From: Thermohalobaculum sp039815685
GTDB taxonomy: Bacteria > Pseudomonadota > Alphaproteobacteria > Rhodobacterales > Rhodobacteraceae
Direction of reading: 5' to 3'
Assembly (NCBI GenBank): GCA_039815685.1
Contig: JBCBYV010000006.1
Location: 62,001-126,000, forward strand
Length of the DNA: 64,000 nucleotides
Shown here: positions 7,988 through 17,142 of the stretch, piece by piece
Position numbering within the stretch: the first letter of the stretch is position 1
Layout: each line of letters begins with the position of its first letter
The notes under the pieces: model-generated
The model's database searches: none
Told to the model about the DNA's origin: nothing
The model's input: the letters and a program-made list of their open reading frames with translations, nothing else
Program-made: the position numbers and the translations under genes

Positions 7988-9037
7988 ATGACCCTCGCCC
8001 AGGCCAACAGCGCCGAGATGCCCCACCCAGGCAACGGTGCTGAGGGCGATGCGGGCGCCAGTGCCTTCGGGCGCCTGACGGGTCTTGTCGCGACCGACCT
8101 CGATGCCGTGAGCGCGCTGATCCGCGAGCGCATGAATTCCGAGCACGCGCCGCGCATCCCCGAGATCTCCGCCCATCTGATCGAGGCTGGCGGCAAGCGC
8201 CTGCGGCCCATCCTGACGCTCGCCGCAGCGGGCCTCTGCGGCTATGAAGGCCGGGACCATGTGAAGCTCGCAGCGACGGTGGAGTTCATCCATACTGCCA
8301 CACTTCTGCACGACGACGTGGTGGATGAGAGCAAGCGGCGCCGTGGGCGGGAGACCGCTAACATCCTCTGGGACAACAAGTCTTCGGTTCTCGTCGGAGA
8401 TTACCTTTTCGCCCGCGCCTTCCGGTTGATGGTCGAGACGGGCTCGCTCCGCGTCCTCGACATCCTCTCGAACGCCTCCGCGGTGATTGCCGAGGGCGAG
8501 GTGCTGCAGCTCTCCACAGCGCATGATCTCGGCACGGACCGCGCGCGATACTTCCAGGTGATCCGGGGCAAAACCGCCGCGCTCTTCGCCGCAGCGGCGG
8601 AGGCTGGCGGCGTGATCGCCGGCGCCGAGGAACGTCAGGTCGAGGCGCTTGCCACCTATGGCGACGCGCTCGGGATTGCCTTCCAGCTCGCCGATGACTG
8701 GCTCGACTATGCCGGCAGCGCGAAGGCGCTTGGCAAGAACACAGGCGACGATTTCCGGGAAGGCAAGGTCACCATGCCCGTGATCGAGGCGATGGCAGCC
8801 GGTGGCGCGGAGGATCGCGCGTTCTGGCAACGCACGATCGGCGATGGCAAGCAGAGCTCCGAAGATCTCGACCGCGCGATGCACCTGGTCGCCGAGACCG
8901 GCGCGCTCGAGGCGACCCGGGCGGCGGCACAGGCGGAGATCGAACGCGCGATAAACGCCCTCGGCGTCTTCTCGCACTCACCGATGCGTCAGGCGCTCGC
9001 GGATGTCGCGGAGTTCGTCGTCAGTCGAGACGCCTGA
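7988..9037 (+). CDS. ispB: Long-chain polyprenyl diphosphate synthase
   Basis: Chain-elongating trans-prenyltransferase of 349 residues that makes the ubiquinone side chain (probably decaprenyl in this group). The first Asp-rich motif is LLHDDVVDESKRRRG near residue 110, the second QLADDWLDYAG near 235, with GGKRLRP (isopentenyl diphosphate binding) near 70 and GDDFREGKVT after it. Cytoplasmic. The choice between octaprenyl and decaprenyl product is not visible from the sequence. Confidence 0.94.
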   Translation: MTLAQANSAEMPHPGNGAEGDAGASAFGRLTGLVATDLDAVSALIRERMNSEHAPRIPEISAHLIEAGGKRLRPILTLAAAGLCGYEGRDHVKLAATVEFIHTATLLHDDVVDESKRRRGRETANILWDNKSSVLVGDYLFARAFRLMVETGSLRVLDILSNASAVIAEGEVLQLSTAHDLGTDRARYFQVIRGKTAALFAAAAEAGGVIAGAEERQVEALATYGDALGIAFQLADDWLDYAGSAKALGKNTGDDFREGKVTMPVIEAMAAGGAEDRAFWQRTIGDGKQSSEDLDRAMHLVAETGALEATRAAAQAEIERAINALGVFSHSPMRQALADVAEFVVSRDA

Positions 9038-9121
9038 CCCCCTCAGCGGCCATCATGCGCGAACGAAAAGGACCAGCGAAACCGCCAGTCCGTGACACTA
9101 TATCGTTGGTATGATTGACTT

Positions 9122-9796
9122 TCAGGCGTCTGCGCGCTTTCGCAGCGTGATGCCCGCCACACCCAGAGCGCTTAGCAACAGCAGGATACCTGCAGGAACC
9201 GGCACCTCGGTGATCTCAACGAAGGTCTCGCTGATCAGGACCTGGATACCCGTCGGGTTGATGCCGGAGTCGAAGTTCGTCAGCACCACCTCCAGCACGT
9301 TCGTCCCGGCCGTAAAGAACGACGGGGTGTCGATCGTGAAATCGGTGAAGTCCCTGAACCCGAAAGTCGCAGCCGTGGTCGCGACCACATTGCCATTAAG
9401 GAGAAGAGTACCAGTGTCGTCCGCCGCAAACTGCCCCACAATCGACGCCGACGAGAGATCCGCACCCGCCGACAGGTTGAACGTCGTCTGGTAGGTGTAG
9501 TCGCCCGGAGGCGCATCGGCGCCATCATCCGGCGTCGGCGGGCCAACCCACTGCGAGTTCGGCGTATTCGGCTCCCATGGCGGGAAGGGGAAGGCACCAT
9601 CATTGATGACCTCGGGCGTTAGTGCCCCGAGCGGTCCTGCCGTCACGGTCCAGTTCGCATCCGACGCGCCAGTTGGAAGCAGCGCACCCGAACCATCCAG
9701 ACCCGTTCCGAAGACATCGATCGTCGCTGCATCAGAAGCGGTGGCACTGAGCCCAAGAGCAAGCGCCATAGCACTGGCGACCAAAACATTCCGCAT
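9122..9796 (-). CDS. VPLPA-CTERM sorting domain protein
   Basis: Secreted protein of 224 residues. The start is the ATG at 9796 (MRNVLVASAMALALGLSATA signal peptide); an upstream extension would run into ispE and is rejected. The middle is a beta-rich region (GDYTYQTTFNLSAG, SIVGQFAADDTGTLLLNGN) of the kind seen in PEP-CTERM adhesins. The C-terminus is a VPVPAGILLLLSALG segment, a transmembrane stretch and the basic tail RKRADA: a VPLPA-CTERM signal, handled by a dedicated exosortase. No exosortase is in the window. Probably anchored on or released to the surface, linked with extracellular polysaccharide. Confidence 0.88.
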   Translation of the reverse strand: MRNVLVASAMALALGLSATASDAATIDVFGTGLDGSGALLPTGASDANWTVTAGPLGALTPEVINDGAFPFPPWEPNTPNSQWVGPPTPDDGADAPPGDYTYQTTFNLSAGADLSSASIVGQFAADDTGTLLLNGNVVATTAATFGFRDFTDFTIDTPSFFTAGTNVLEVVLTNFDSGINPTGIQVLISETFVEITEVPVPAGILLLLSALGVAGITLRKRADA

Positions 9797-9927
9797 AGCC
9801 TTCTGGCCCCCGTAGCCTGTAGCCTCCACCCCGTTACTATGCTCGAAACCCATGGAAAGTCGAGTCAAAGTTGCGGCGCACACTAAACTTTGCCGTAGCG
9901 TCACCACCGCCAGCAGGGATGGTGGCG

Positions 9928-10836
9928 TTAGGGACACGAACCCGCCGCGCACCACCATTCCGGATGCGCCGCACGCACCGACTCCGCTACCGCCAGCGCA
10001 CTGTCCCGATCCGGGAAAAGCGCGAAGCATGTTGCCCCAGATCCGGACATCCGCGCCAACGGCGCATCGGACAGGCACTCCATCACAGCCTCGATCGCCG
10101 GGCAGAGCCGCCGGGCCGCGGGCTCCAGATCGTTCCGGGTCTGCCCGAGCCAGTCGATAAGGTCCTGAGCGCGCTGGAAACCTGCGGGCGGGAGAGGCGG
10201 CGCGGCTTGACCGTCCTTCTCGCGCGTCTCATGGAACACCGCGCGCGTCTCGACGGGCTTCAAGGGGTTCACCAGCACGATCCAAAGGCGCGGCAGCGCA
10301 GGGGCGGGACGCAGCACCTCGCCGATCCCCTCCATCACCATCGGCTCCGGCGCGCCGAGGCAGACGGGCACATCGGCCCCCAGGGACAATGCAAGATCGG
10401 CCGGCGCCGGAAGGGCGACCGACCAGGCACGGGCCAGCAGGCGCAATGCTGCAGCTGCGTCGGACGAGCCGCCGCCGATGCCGGAGGCGACGGGCAGGTT
10501 CTTCACCAGACGGAGCGCGGCACCTTGGCGGCCCGCCCCGGTCTCTCGCGCCAAGCCCTCGGCTGCGCGCAGCACCAGGTTGCCGCCATCGGCCGGAAGG
10601 TCCCAGGCAAAGGGCCCCTCGACGCTCAGCGACAGCCCCGGGCCGCTCTCCCATTCCAGCCGGTCGCCAAGATCGGGAAAGACCACGAGGCTTTCGAGCA
10701 GATGGTAGCCATCCTCGCGCAGGCCGCGCAGATGCAGGAAGAGGTTCACCTTGGCGGGCGCCGCCTCGACCATCGGGCTCTGCTGGGCGTCGGTCGGGCG
10801 GTGTAGCGGGGTGACATTGGAAGCGGTCTCGGTCAT
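9928..10836 (-). CDS. ispE: 4-diphosphocytidyl-2-C-methyl-D-erythritol kinase
   Basis: GHMP kinase of the non-mevalonate isoprenoid pathway that phosphorylates CDP-methylerythritol. 302 residues. AAPAKVNLFLHLRGLREDGYH (residues 24-44) gives the substrate-binding Lys and Asp, ASGIGGGSSDAAAAL near 125 is the ATP-binding glycine loop, and MSGSGATCFALF near 265 is the third GHMP motif. A ~20-residue N-terminal extension precedes the conserved start. It follows the TPR gene by 73 bases on the same strand, a pairing usual in Rhodobacterales. Confidence 0.95.
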   Translation of the reverse strand: MTETASNVTPLHRPTDAQQSPMVEAAPAKVNLFLHLRGLREDGYHLLESLVVFPDLGDRLEWESGPGLSLSVEGPFAWDLPADGGNLVLRAAEGLARETGAGRQGAALRLVKNLPVASGIGGGSSDAAAALRLLARAWSVALPAPADLALSLGADVPVCLGAPEPMVMEGIGEVLRPAPALPRLWIVLVNPLKPVETRAVFHETREKDGQAAPPLPPAGFQRAQDLIDWLGQTRNDLEPAARRLCPAIEAVMECLSDAPLARMSGSGATCFALFPDRDSALAVAESVRAAHPEWWCAAGSCP

Positions 10837-10909
10837 CGACCGCTTCCTAGCCCAGCGCAGGCAGGCAGGCCAGCACGCTCAGGCGCAGCCAGCCGCCTCG
10901 CGGCTGCAA

Positions 10910-12712
10910 TCAGCCCGGGTTCTCGTCGCTTCCGGGGTCGCCGCCGATGATGGCGGGCTTGCCAGCGGCGGCCTCCTCCTCGAGCACATCGTCGAGACCG
11001 CGGGAGAGCTTGGCGCGGATCCGCGTCTCTTCCTCCTCCTCGGGCTCGAAGCTGAGGGCGCGGCGCCACTGGAAGCGCGCCTCGGTGCGACGGCCGACCA
11101 TCCAGAGCGCGTCGCCGAAGTGATCGTTGATCACGGGATCGACCGGCCGCAGTTCGACGGCCCGCTCCAGATGACGCACTGCCTCCTCGAAGTCACCGAG
11201 ACGGAAGAGAACCCAGCCGAGACTGTCCACGATGTATCCGTCATCGGGACGCTTCGAGACCGCGGTCTCGATCATGTCCTTGGCGCGGTCGATGTTCATC
11301 CGCAGCTCGACCCAGGAGTAGCCGAGATAGTTCAGCACTTGCGGCTGATTGGGCTCCATCTCCAGCGCCTGCAGGAAGTCCTCCTCGGCCTTCTCCCATT
11401 GATCCGAGCGCTCATAGGTGATGCCGCGCTGGTAGAAGAGCACCCAGTGCCGCGGCTCGATGGGGTCCGTCAGCTTGATCGCCGCGTCATAAGCGACCGA
11501 AGCTTCGGCGAACCGACGCTCCCGCCGCAAGATATCGCCGAGTGCAAGCTGCGCCTCCACCGAACGCGGGAACCGGGCTGTCACCTCGCGCATCGCGATC
11601 ACGGCGGGCTCGACGCGCCCGGCCTCATGGATCGCGTTTGCCCGGCCGATCTGCGCCTCCAGCGCCTCGGGCGCGTTCCGCGGGATGCTCTCATAGGCAG
11701 CGATGGCAAGGTCATACTGCGCATCCCGCACCAGCATCTGCGCCATCAAGATCTTGGCGTCGATCAGGTCGGGATCGAGATATGTGGCGAGCCGCGCATA
11801 GGCGAGGCCGATGATCCTGTTCTGGCCGCGCGTCAGCAGACCCGAAATGCCGAAAAGCGCCTCCGCCGCGCCGGCCGAGCCGGTGGTGATCAGCGGCTCG
11901 GGCACCGTCCCGCCTTCAATCTGCACGAGCAGGTCCTCGAGCCGCGCATCCCCCAGCGTGGCACCCAGTCGGTCGCGCAGGAGCTGAGCCGCCCCCTCCT
12001 GATCGCCGGTGCGTGAAAGAGCGCCCGAATGCATCAACGTCAGCCGATCGGTCGGCTCGCGCAGACGCTCGGCCGTCTCCTCAAAGGCCGCGATGGCAGC
12101 CACATCCTGGCCAAGGGCGGACTCGAGCAGGCCGATATGGAAAGTTGCCATCATCTCGCCGGCGGCCCCGCCGGTCCCGGCGTCGCGCAGCGCCTCGAGC
12201 GCCGAGCGCGCCTCATCCGCCTGGCCGAGGGAGTAGGACGCCCATGCCTCGATCAGATAGCTGACAAAGCTCCCCGTCTCAGCGTTTTGCTCGGCGATGA
12301 GATCGACGATGGCCTTCGGGTCGTCGGCCTTGAACGCATCCGCCGCAAGCACGAGCAGCGCGATCTGGCTCTCGGGCCGCTGCTCGACCAGCTTGCGAGC
12401 CAGCGTAACCGCCGTCTCGACCTGTCCCGCGGCCACTTTGTGCAGGATCGCACGCTCGAGCAGCACCGCGTTGCCGGGATCGGCCGCGAGTGCGCGGCCG
12501 TAATACTCGGCAGCCGCGCCGACATCGCCGCGCCGCGCCGCTTGTTCCGCCGCAAGGTAAGGACCCGCCAGGGGCGACCTGCTCTGCGCCTTCGCCTCCG
12601 GTGCACTGAGCGTCGCGCCGCCGATGAGGCCCAGCGTCAGGGCCGCGGCAAGCAGGCTGCGCCCACCGAAAGGAACACTAGAAAGCCGGTATGCCAAAGC
12701 GCTTCTCCCCAT
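10910..12712 (-). CDS. Tetratricopeptide repeat protein, exported
   Basis: 600 residues. A signal peptide (residues 1-43, ending SAPEAKA-Q) is followed by TPR units over nearly the whole length, best seen at AAEYYGRALAADPGNAVLLE, in the AEEDFLQALEMEPNQPQVLNYLGY region and in EAVRHLERAVELRPVDP. The last 40 residues are acidic. Likely a periplasmic or envelope scaffold. The ATG at 12712 lacks a good ribosome site; a TTG six codons in (12697) has GGGGAG at proper spacing and may be the true start. Upstream of ispE on the same strand. Confidence 0.88.
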   Translation of the reverse strand: MGRSALAYRLSSVPFGGRSLLAAALTLGLIGGATLSAPEAKAQSRSPLAGPYLAAEQAARRGDVGAAAEYYGRALAADPGNAVLLERAILHKVAAGQVETAVTLARKLVEQRPESQIALLVLAADAFKADDPKAIVDLIAEQNAETGSFVSYLIEAWASYSLGQADEARSALEALRDAGTGGAAGEMMATFHIGLLESALGQDVAAIAAFEETAERLREPTDRLTLMHSGALSRTGDQEGAAQLLRDRLGATLGDARLEDLLVQIEGGTVPEPLITTGSAGAAEALFGISGLLTRGQNRIIGLAYARLATYLDPDLIDAKILMAQMLVRDAQYDLAIAAYESIPRNAPEALEAQIGRANAIHEAGRVEPAVIAMREVTARFPRSVEAQLALGDILRRERRFAEASVAYDAAIKLTDPIEPRHWVLFYQRGITYERSDQWEKAEEDFLQALEMEPNQPQVLNYLGYSWVELRMNIDRAKDMIETAVSKRPDDGYIVDSLGWVLFRLGDFEEAVRHLERAVELRPVDPVINDHFGDALWMVGRRTEARFQWRRALSFEPEEEEETRIRAKLSRGLDDVLEEEAAAGKPAIIGGDPGSDENPG

Positions 12713-12858
12713 ATCGGACCCGCCGAGAGCCCGCGATCCTTAGGCGTATCGGAAGCGACATAGTCGCGGAAGGGCATGATTGCCCCTTAGAAAGGCGGAA
12801 AAGTGGTCGTGCGAGGTAAAATTTGTCGCAATCACGACGACGTGCGCTCCCAACGGCC

Positions 12859-13983
12859 TCACGCCGCCTGTGCCAGTAGTTCAGTCATCGCAGGCGCCAC
12901 CAGATCGAGACCCTTCGGCGACACGAAGGCACCGATATGGCCCGTGGGCACCTCCAATTCGCGATAAGTCACGTTCTGAAGGTGCTCCTTAAGCGCCTTG
13001 CTGCAGGGCGGCGGCACGATGTGATCGTCCCGCGCATAGATGTTGAGAACGGGGCAAGAGATGTTCTCGAGGCGCACCGGCCGCCCATCGAGCGCGAGGC
13101 GCCCGCGCGCCAACCGATTCTCCCGGTAAAGGCCCACGAGCCACTCCCGCGCCAGCGCCCCGGGCTGATCGGGCCGGTCGGAGAGCCACTTCTCCATGCG
13201 CAGGAAGGTGTCGAGCGCGTCCGGGTCGCCCGCGATCTCCATCAGATCCGCGGTGTACTTCGCCGCCGTGCGCCCGGGCGTGAGGCCATTGAAGACGGCA
13301 GCGGCAAGCGCGCCCGGCACCATGCCGCTATCGTCGATCAGCCTGTCCACCAGATCCTCGGGCAGACTGCGGAGCCAGAGGTTGAGCTGACCCCGGCCCG
13401 GCACCGTCGCCGCATCCGCGTGGCAGTCGATCGGCGTGACGGCGAGGGCGAGGGCGGCCAGCCGTTCGGGATAGAGCGCGGCATGCGCCGCCGCAAAGAC
13501 GCCCCCCTGACAGATGCCGAGGAGCGCGGCCCTAGACCGGTCCGACGTCTCGAGCGCAACCTCCAGCGCATCGCCCAGCCGGTGATCCGCATAGTCCGTC
13601 ATGTCGCAATACCGGTCCGCGCGCGTCGGATTGCCCCAATCGAGCACATAGGTATCGACCCCGACCGCCAGCAGCCGCCGGACCAGCGAGCGGCGCGGCT
13701 CGAGATCGGTCATGCTCTGCCGCCCGACAAGGCCGTGGACGATGAGGAGCGGGCCGAGCCGGCGTTCCGGCACCGCGGGATCGGCACGGTAGCGGGAGAG
13801 GGTGACTTTACCCTGCTGCCAGACGATGTCCTTCGGTGTCTCCGCGATCTCGACGCGCCGTCGCTGCGCCTCGCCGAGCTTGTCCATGAGAGCGATCATC
13901 CGGCGCGTCGCCTCGATCACCGCACAGGCCGGGCGCGCGCTCTCGCGGAAGGCCCGCATCCAGTCCCCGCCGGCGCCGCTCAT
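12859..13983 (-). CDS. phaC: Class III PHA synthase catalytic subunit
   Basis: Polymerises (R)-3-hydroxyacyl-CoA into polyhydroxyalkanoate. 374 residues, the class III size (class I enzymes are ~590). The alpha/beta-hydrolase nucleophile is the Cys in GICQGG near residue 173; the catalytic Asp is in IYARDDHIVPP and the His in TGHIGAFVSP. Class III enzymes need PhaE, and phaE is directly upstream with a 4-base ATGA overlap. Substrate would come from PhaA/PhaB at the left end of the window. Works on the granule surface. Confidence 0.95.
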   Translation of the reverse strand: MSGAGGDWMRAFRESARPACAVIEATRRMIALMDKLGEAQRRRVEIAETPKDIVWQQGKVTLSRYRADPAVPERRLGPLLIVHGLVGRQSMTDLEPRRSLVRRLLAVGVDTYVLDWGNPTRADRYCDMTDYADHRLGDALEVALETSDRSRAALLGICQGGVFAAAHAALYPERLAALALAVTPIDCHADAATVPGRGQLNLWLRSLPEDLVDRLIDDSGMVPGALAAAVFNGLTPGRTAAKYTADLMEIAGDPDALDTFLRMEKWLSDRPDQPGALAREWLVGLYRENRLARGRLALDGRPVRLENISCPVLNIYARDDHIVPPPCSKALKEHLQNVTYRELEVPTGHIGAFVSPKGLDLVAPAMTELLAQAA

Positions 13984-14789
13984 CGCGCGCCACCGTCATC
14001 GCCGCGGCCGCGCTTCATCGCCCGCATCTCGCGGCGGAGTGCGTGAAGCTCGGCATGCACGTCGTCGAGCTCCGCCCGCGTCGGCAGGCCCAGGAACGCC
14101 GCCATCCGCTCGGCCCGCGCGCGCAGGCTCGCGCGGAGGGCAAGGCCCGCGTCGAGGAGGTCCCGCTGCGCGTTGAGGTAAGCCTCGGATGATTGCAGTC
14201 GGGCCATCTCCGCGTCCGCGGCGCGCCGCCAATGGGCGACGAGACGATCCCAGGCTGCCGCATCCCGGGCATCGGCCGCACCGCCCGCAGCCTCGGCGAG
14301 TGGCCCGGGAGGCTCGGGGGCGCCGTCATCGGCCGCGAGGTTCTCGGCGAAGCTGCGGAAAGCCCGCAGCCAGCCCTCGGCCACCAGCATGCGAAACTGC
14401 TCGAGCGCGGCGGTGAAGCGAAGCCACTCGCGACCCTCGCGCAGAAGACGCCGTTCCTCCCCGAAGATGTCGGCAAAATCGGGTCCCTCGAGCCAGCGCC
14501 AAAGATCCGCCATGCCCCCGTCGCCCGCACCGCGGAGCCAGCCAGCCGGATCGAAGGGGCTGGCACCCGCGCGTCCGGCCCGGGCTTCATGCGCTTCGGC
14601 CATCGCTTCCAGAAAACGGCTCCAGGCCTCGAAGGTTGCACCGGCCTGGGCCCAGGCGCCGCGTGTTGCCCGCGCGCCAGCCCCCGGCTCATCGCCCGCA
14701 TCGAAGCCTGCGGCGAGGGCCGAGAACGCCTTGGCACCGTCGCGCCAGAGGCGGAAGAGCGTGTCGTCAGCGGTGCTGTCGCCCGCCAT
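13980..14789 (-). CDS. phaE: Class III PHA synthase subunit PhaE
   Basis: Non-catalytic partner that activates PhaC. 269 residues from the ATG at 14789, which has GGAGAGAGGGCAGGGGC before it and matches the family start MAGDSTADDTLFRLWRDGAKA; an extended frame to 14927 is not supported. Mostly helical, with a Trp-rich middle (WLRGAGDGGMADLWRWLEG) and a C-terminal LGLPTRAELDDVHAELHALR segment typical of PhaE, followed by a basic coiled-coil-like tail. Translationally coupled to phaC. Confidence 0.92.
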   Translation of the reverse strand: MAGDSTADDTLFRLWRDGAKAFSALAAGFDAGDEPGAGARATRGAWAQAGATFEAWSRFLEAMAEAHEARAGRAGASPFDPAGWLRGAGDGGMADLWRWLEGPDFADIFGEERRLLREGREWLRFTAALEQFRMLVAEGWLRAFRSFAENLAADDGAPEPPGPLAEAAGGAADARDAAAWDRLVAHWRRAADAEMARLQSSEAYLNAQRDLLDAGLALRASLRARAERMAAFLGLPTRAELDDVHAELHALRREMRAMKRGRGDDGGAR

Positions 14790-14945
14790 GCCCCTGCCCT
14801 CTCTCCGCCCTTCCAACCGTCGGCCATCCGCCGTTCGGGACGCGCGCGCCCTGCCGCGGAGATACACCCGGGCGGGCCGCGGCGCCAGCCTCGCGGCTAC
14901 CGACAGAGTGCTCCTCCGCTGCTGCACCGCGGCAAGAAACCGAGG

Positions 14946-15992
14946 TCAGACTTGATCATCCGGCGTCGTGCCGTCGGCCCGGACATAGACGCGGCGGCCG
15001 TCCGGCTGCTGACGGATGGCGAGGTCCTGACCCGGATAGTCGACCTCGTCGCGGTCGGGCAGACGGCTTCCGACCTCGAGCAGCACGGCGGGGCGATCCG
15101 TCCTGTTCTCGAAGTGATGCGCCCGACCCGTGCCCGCCGGGAAGCCCGCGCTGTCGCCTGCACCAAGACGCCGCTCCTCCCCACCCGTGACCAGCCAGAC
15201 CTCGCCTTCGAGCACGGTGACGAACTCGTCCTCGTGGCTGTGCAGATGCGGTGGCGCGCTGTGGCAGCCGGGGGCCAGCTCCAGCCGGTTTATCCCGAAC
15301 TGGCTGAGGCCGAAGGGCTCACCCAGCCGGTGCTTCACGCGCTCGCGTGCAGCCTCCGCCACACCATCGGGATGCGGCTTGCCGCGCACGACCGGCGCCT
15401 CGGCGAGCGGTAGGGAGTGCGGCGGCGACAGCCGGGCATCGAGCGCGCGCCTCGCGCCCGTTGCCAGATCCGCGATCCGCTCCCATTCGAGCACCACATC
15501 CGTGACCGGCTGGCCGCCGAGCTCGCCGGGTACCTCGCGCACCTCCCGCGCGCCCATACGGGCATAGAAGGCCCGGGCACGCGCGTTGGAGCCGAGCACC
15601 AGGGCCCGGAGGCGCCGCCGACCGACGCCAAGCAACCGGTCCGCCAGCTCGCGCAGCAGGAGCGCGCCGAGGCCAGAGCTCTGCACCCCGGCCGCCACGT
15701 AGAGACTGGCCAGATACTCCCAGGACCAGTCGTCCTCGACCGGATAGGTCGCGGCGAACGCCACAACCTCTTCCCGCACCACCGCCACCAGCACGGTCAC
15801 AGGCCGGGTCTCCCCGCCCAGAATGCGGGGCCAGCGCGCCTGCCGCTCCGCCCGTGCCGCGCGCAGCGCCTCCCCGGTCAGGCCGTAGCTCTGCTCATAG
15901 GCATCGCCGTGGATCGTCGCGATTGCCGCGGCGTCCGAGAATGTGGCCGGCCGCACGATGACGGCCTCGAAGGCGAAGAGGTCCATGATCAT
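14946..15992 (-). CDS. GNAT acetyltransferase fused to a cupin domain
   Basis: 348 residues with two domains. Residues 10-170 are a GNAT N-acetyltransferase (VIVRPATFSDAAAIATIHGD start; acetyl-CoA loop GVQSSGLGALLLRELADRLL; ARAFYARMGAREVRE). Residues 195-348 are a cupin_2 barrel (APPHLHSHEDEFVTVLEGEV carries the HxH...E metal motif; GRAHHFENRTDRPAVLLEVG gives the second). I see no internal ribosome site between them, so a true fusion is likely. The cupin half resembles quercetinase-like or sugar-binding cupins that often sit beside GNATs. Function unknown; acetylation of a small metabolite sensed or isomerised by the cupin is only a guess. Confidence 0.85.
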   Translation of the reverse strand: MIMDLFAFEAVIVRPATFSDAAAIATIHGDAYEQSYGLTGEALRAARAERQARWPRILGGETRPVTVLVAVVREEVVAFAATYPVEDDWSWEYLASLYVAAGVQSSGLGALLLRELADRLLGVGRRRLRALVLGSNARARAFYARMGAREVREVPGELGGQPVTDVVLEWERIADLATGARRALDARLSPPHSLPLAEAPVVRGKPHPDGVAEAARERVKHRLGEPFGLSQFGINRLELAPGCHSAPPHLHSHEDEFVTVLEGEVWLVTGGEERRLGAGDSAGFPAGTGRAHHFENRTDRPAVLLEVGSRLPDRDEVDYPGQDLAIRQQPDGRRVYVRADGTTPDDQV

Positions 15993-16030
15993 CCTCCACC
16001 GATCTGCCCCGCCCTCGGCGGGCCCAGGGA

Positions 16031-17017
16031 TCAGAGCATGGCGGGCACGACCTGATCGGGCGGGCGGTGGCCGTCGGCGAAAGTCTTGATGTTGATGATC
16101 ACCTTCTCACCCATCTCCAGCCGCCCTTCCTCGGTCGCCGAGGCCATATGCGGCAGCAGCACGACGTTCGACAATCCCATGAGGCGCGGGTTCACCCCCG
16201 GCTCCTTCTCGAACACATCAAGGCCCGCGCCCGAAAGCTGGCCCTTCACCAGCATGCGGGTGAGCGCGTTCTCGTCGATCACCTCGCCCCGCGCCGTATT
16301 CACGACGAAGGCCGACGGTTTCATTAGCGCGAGCCTGCGGGCCGAGAGGAGGTGGAAGGTCGCGGGCGTGTGCGGACAGTTGACGCTTACGATATCCATG
16401 CGGGCGAGCATCTGGTCGAGGCTCTCCCAATAGGTCGCCTCGAGCTCCGCCTCGATGTCCTCATGGAGCCGCCGACGGTTGTGGTAGTGGATCTGGAGAC
16501 CGAAGGCACGAGCCCGCCGCGCCACCGCCTGCCCGATCCGGCCCATGCCGACGATACCAAGACGCTTACCCCAGATCCGATGGCCCATGATCGCCGTCGG
16601 GCTCCACCCTGCCCAGTCGCCCGACTGCATCAGCGCCTGCCCCTCCGCGACCCGCCGCGGCACGGCGAGGATCAGCGCCATGGTCATGTCGGCCGTATCC
16701 TCGGTCAGCACGCCGGGGGTGTTGGAGACGAGGATGCCGCGCGCCCGCGCCGTCTCGACATCGATATGGTCGAACCCGGCGCCATAATTGGCGATGAGCT
16801 TCAACCCCTCGCCCGCGCGCCCCAGAAGCCCGGCATCGATCTTGTCCGTCACGGTGGGGACGAGCACATCGGCCTTCTCCATGGCCTCGCCGAGCGCCGC
16901 CTGGCTCATCGCCTCGTCGCTCTCATTGAGGCGCACCTCGAAGAGCTCGCGCATGCGTGTCTCCACCGCCTCGGGTAATTTCCGAGTGACGACAACGGTC
17001 AGGCGCTTCCGGCTCAT
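16031..17017 (-). CDS. D-2-hydroxyacid dehydrogenase (glyoxylate/hydroxypyruvate reductase type)
   Basis: NAD(P)H-dependent reductase of glyoxylate or hydroxypyruvate, 328 residues from the ATG at 17017 (MSRKRLTVVVTRKLPEAVE). In-frame ATGs at 17023 and 17032 are alternatives; GGGGAAA lies 8 bases before 17017, which favours it. The Rossmann motif GKRLGIVGMGRIGQAVARRA is near residue 150, the substrate Arg in VNTARGEVIDE near 230, and the catalytic Glu/His in EKEPGVNP and LLPHMASAT. This is the GyaR-like branch. Convergent with the GNAT-cupin gene; functions in photorespiratory-type or serine-cycle carbon flow in this group. Confidence 0.9.
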   Translation of the reverse strand: MSRKRLTVVVTRKLPEAVETRMRELFEVRLNESDEAMSQAALGEAMEKADVLVPTVTDKIDAGLLGRAGEGLKLIANYGAGFDHIDVETARARGILVSNTPGVLTEDTADMTMALILAVPRRVAEGQALMQSGDWAGWSPTAIMGHRIWGKRLGIVGMGRIGQAVARRARAFGLQIHYHNRRRLHEDIEAELEATYWESLDQMLARMDIVSVNCPHTPATFHLLSARRLALMKPSAFVVNTARGEVIDENALTRMLVKGQLSGAGLDVFEKEPGVNPRLMGLSNVVLLPHMASATEEGRLEMGEKVIINIKTFADGHRPPDQVVPAML

Positions 17018-17142
17018 CCGCATTTTCCCCATATTTGCGACCGGATCGATTGGTAGACCGGTCCGCGACCTGATTGAAAGGAAATTGCGCAACGGGTGTT
17101 GCCTGGGCCTTAGTGCGACCGATGAACGGCCAGAGAGGATCG

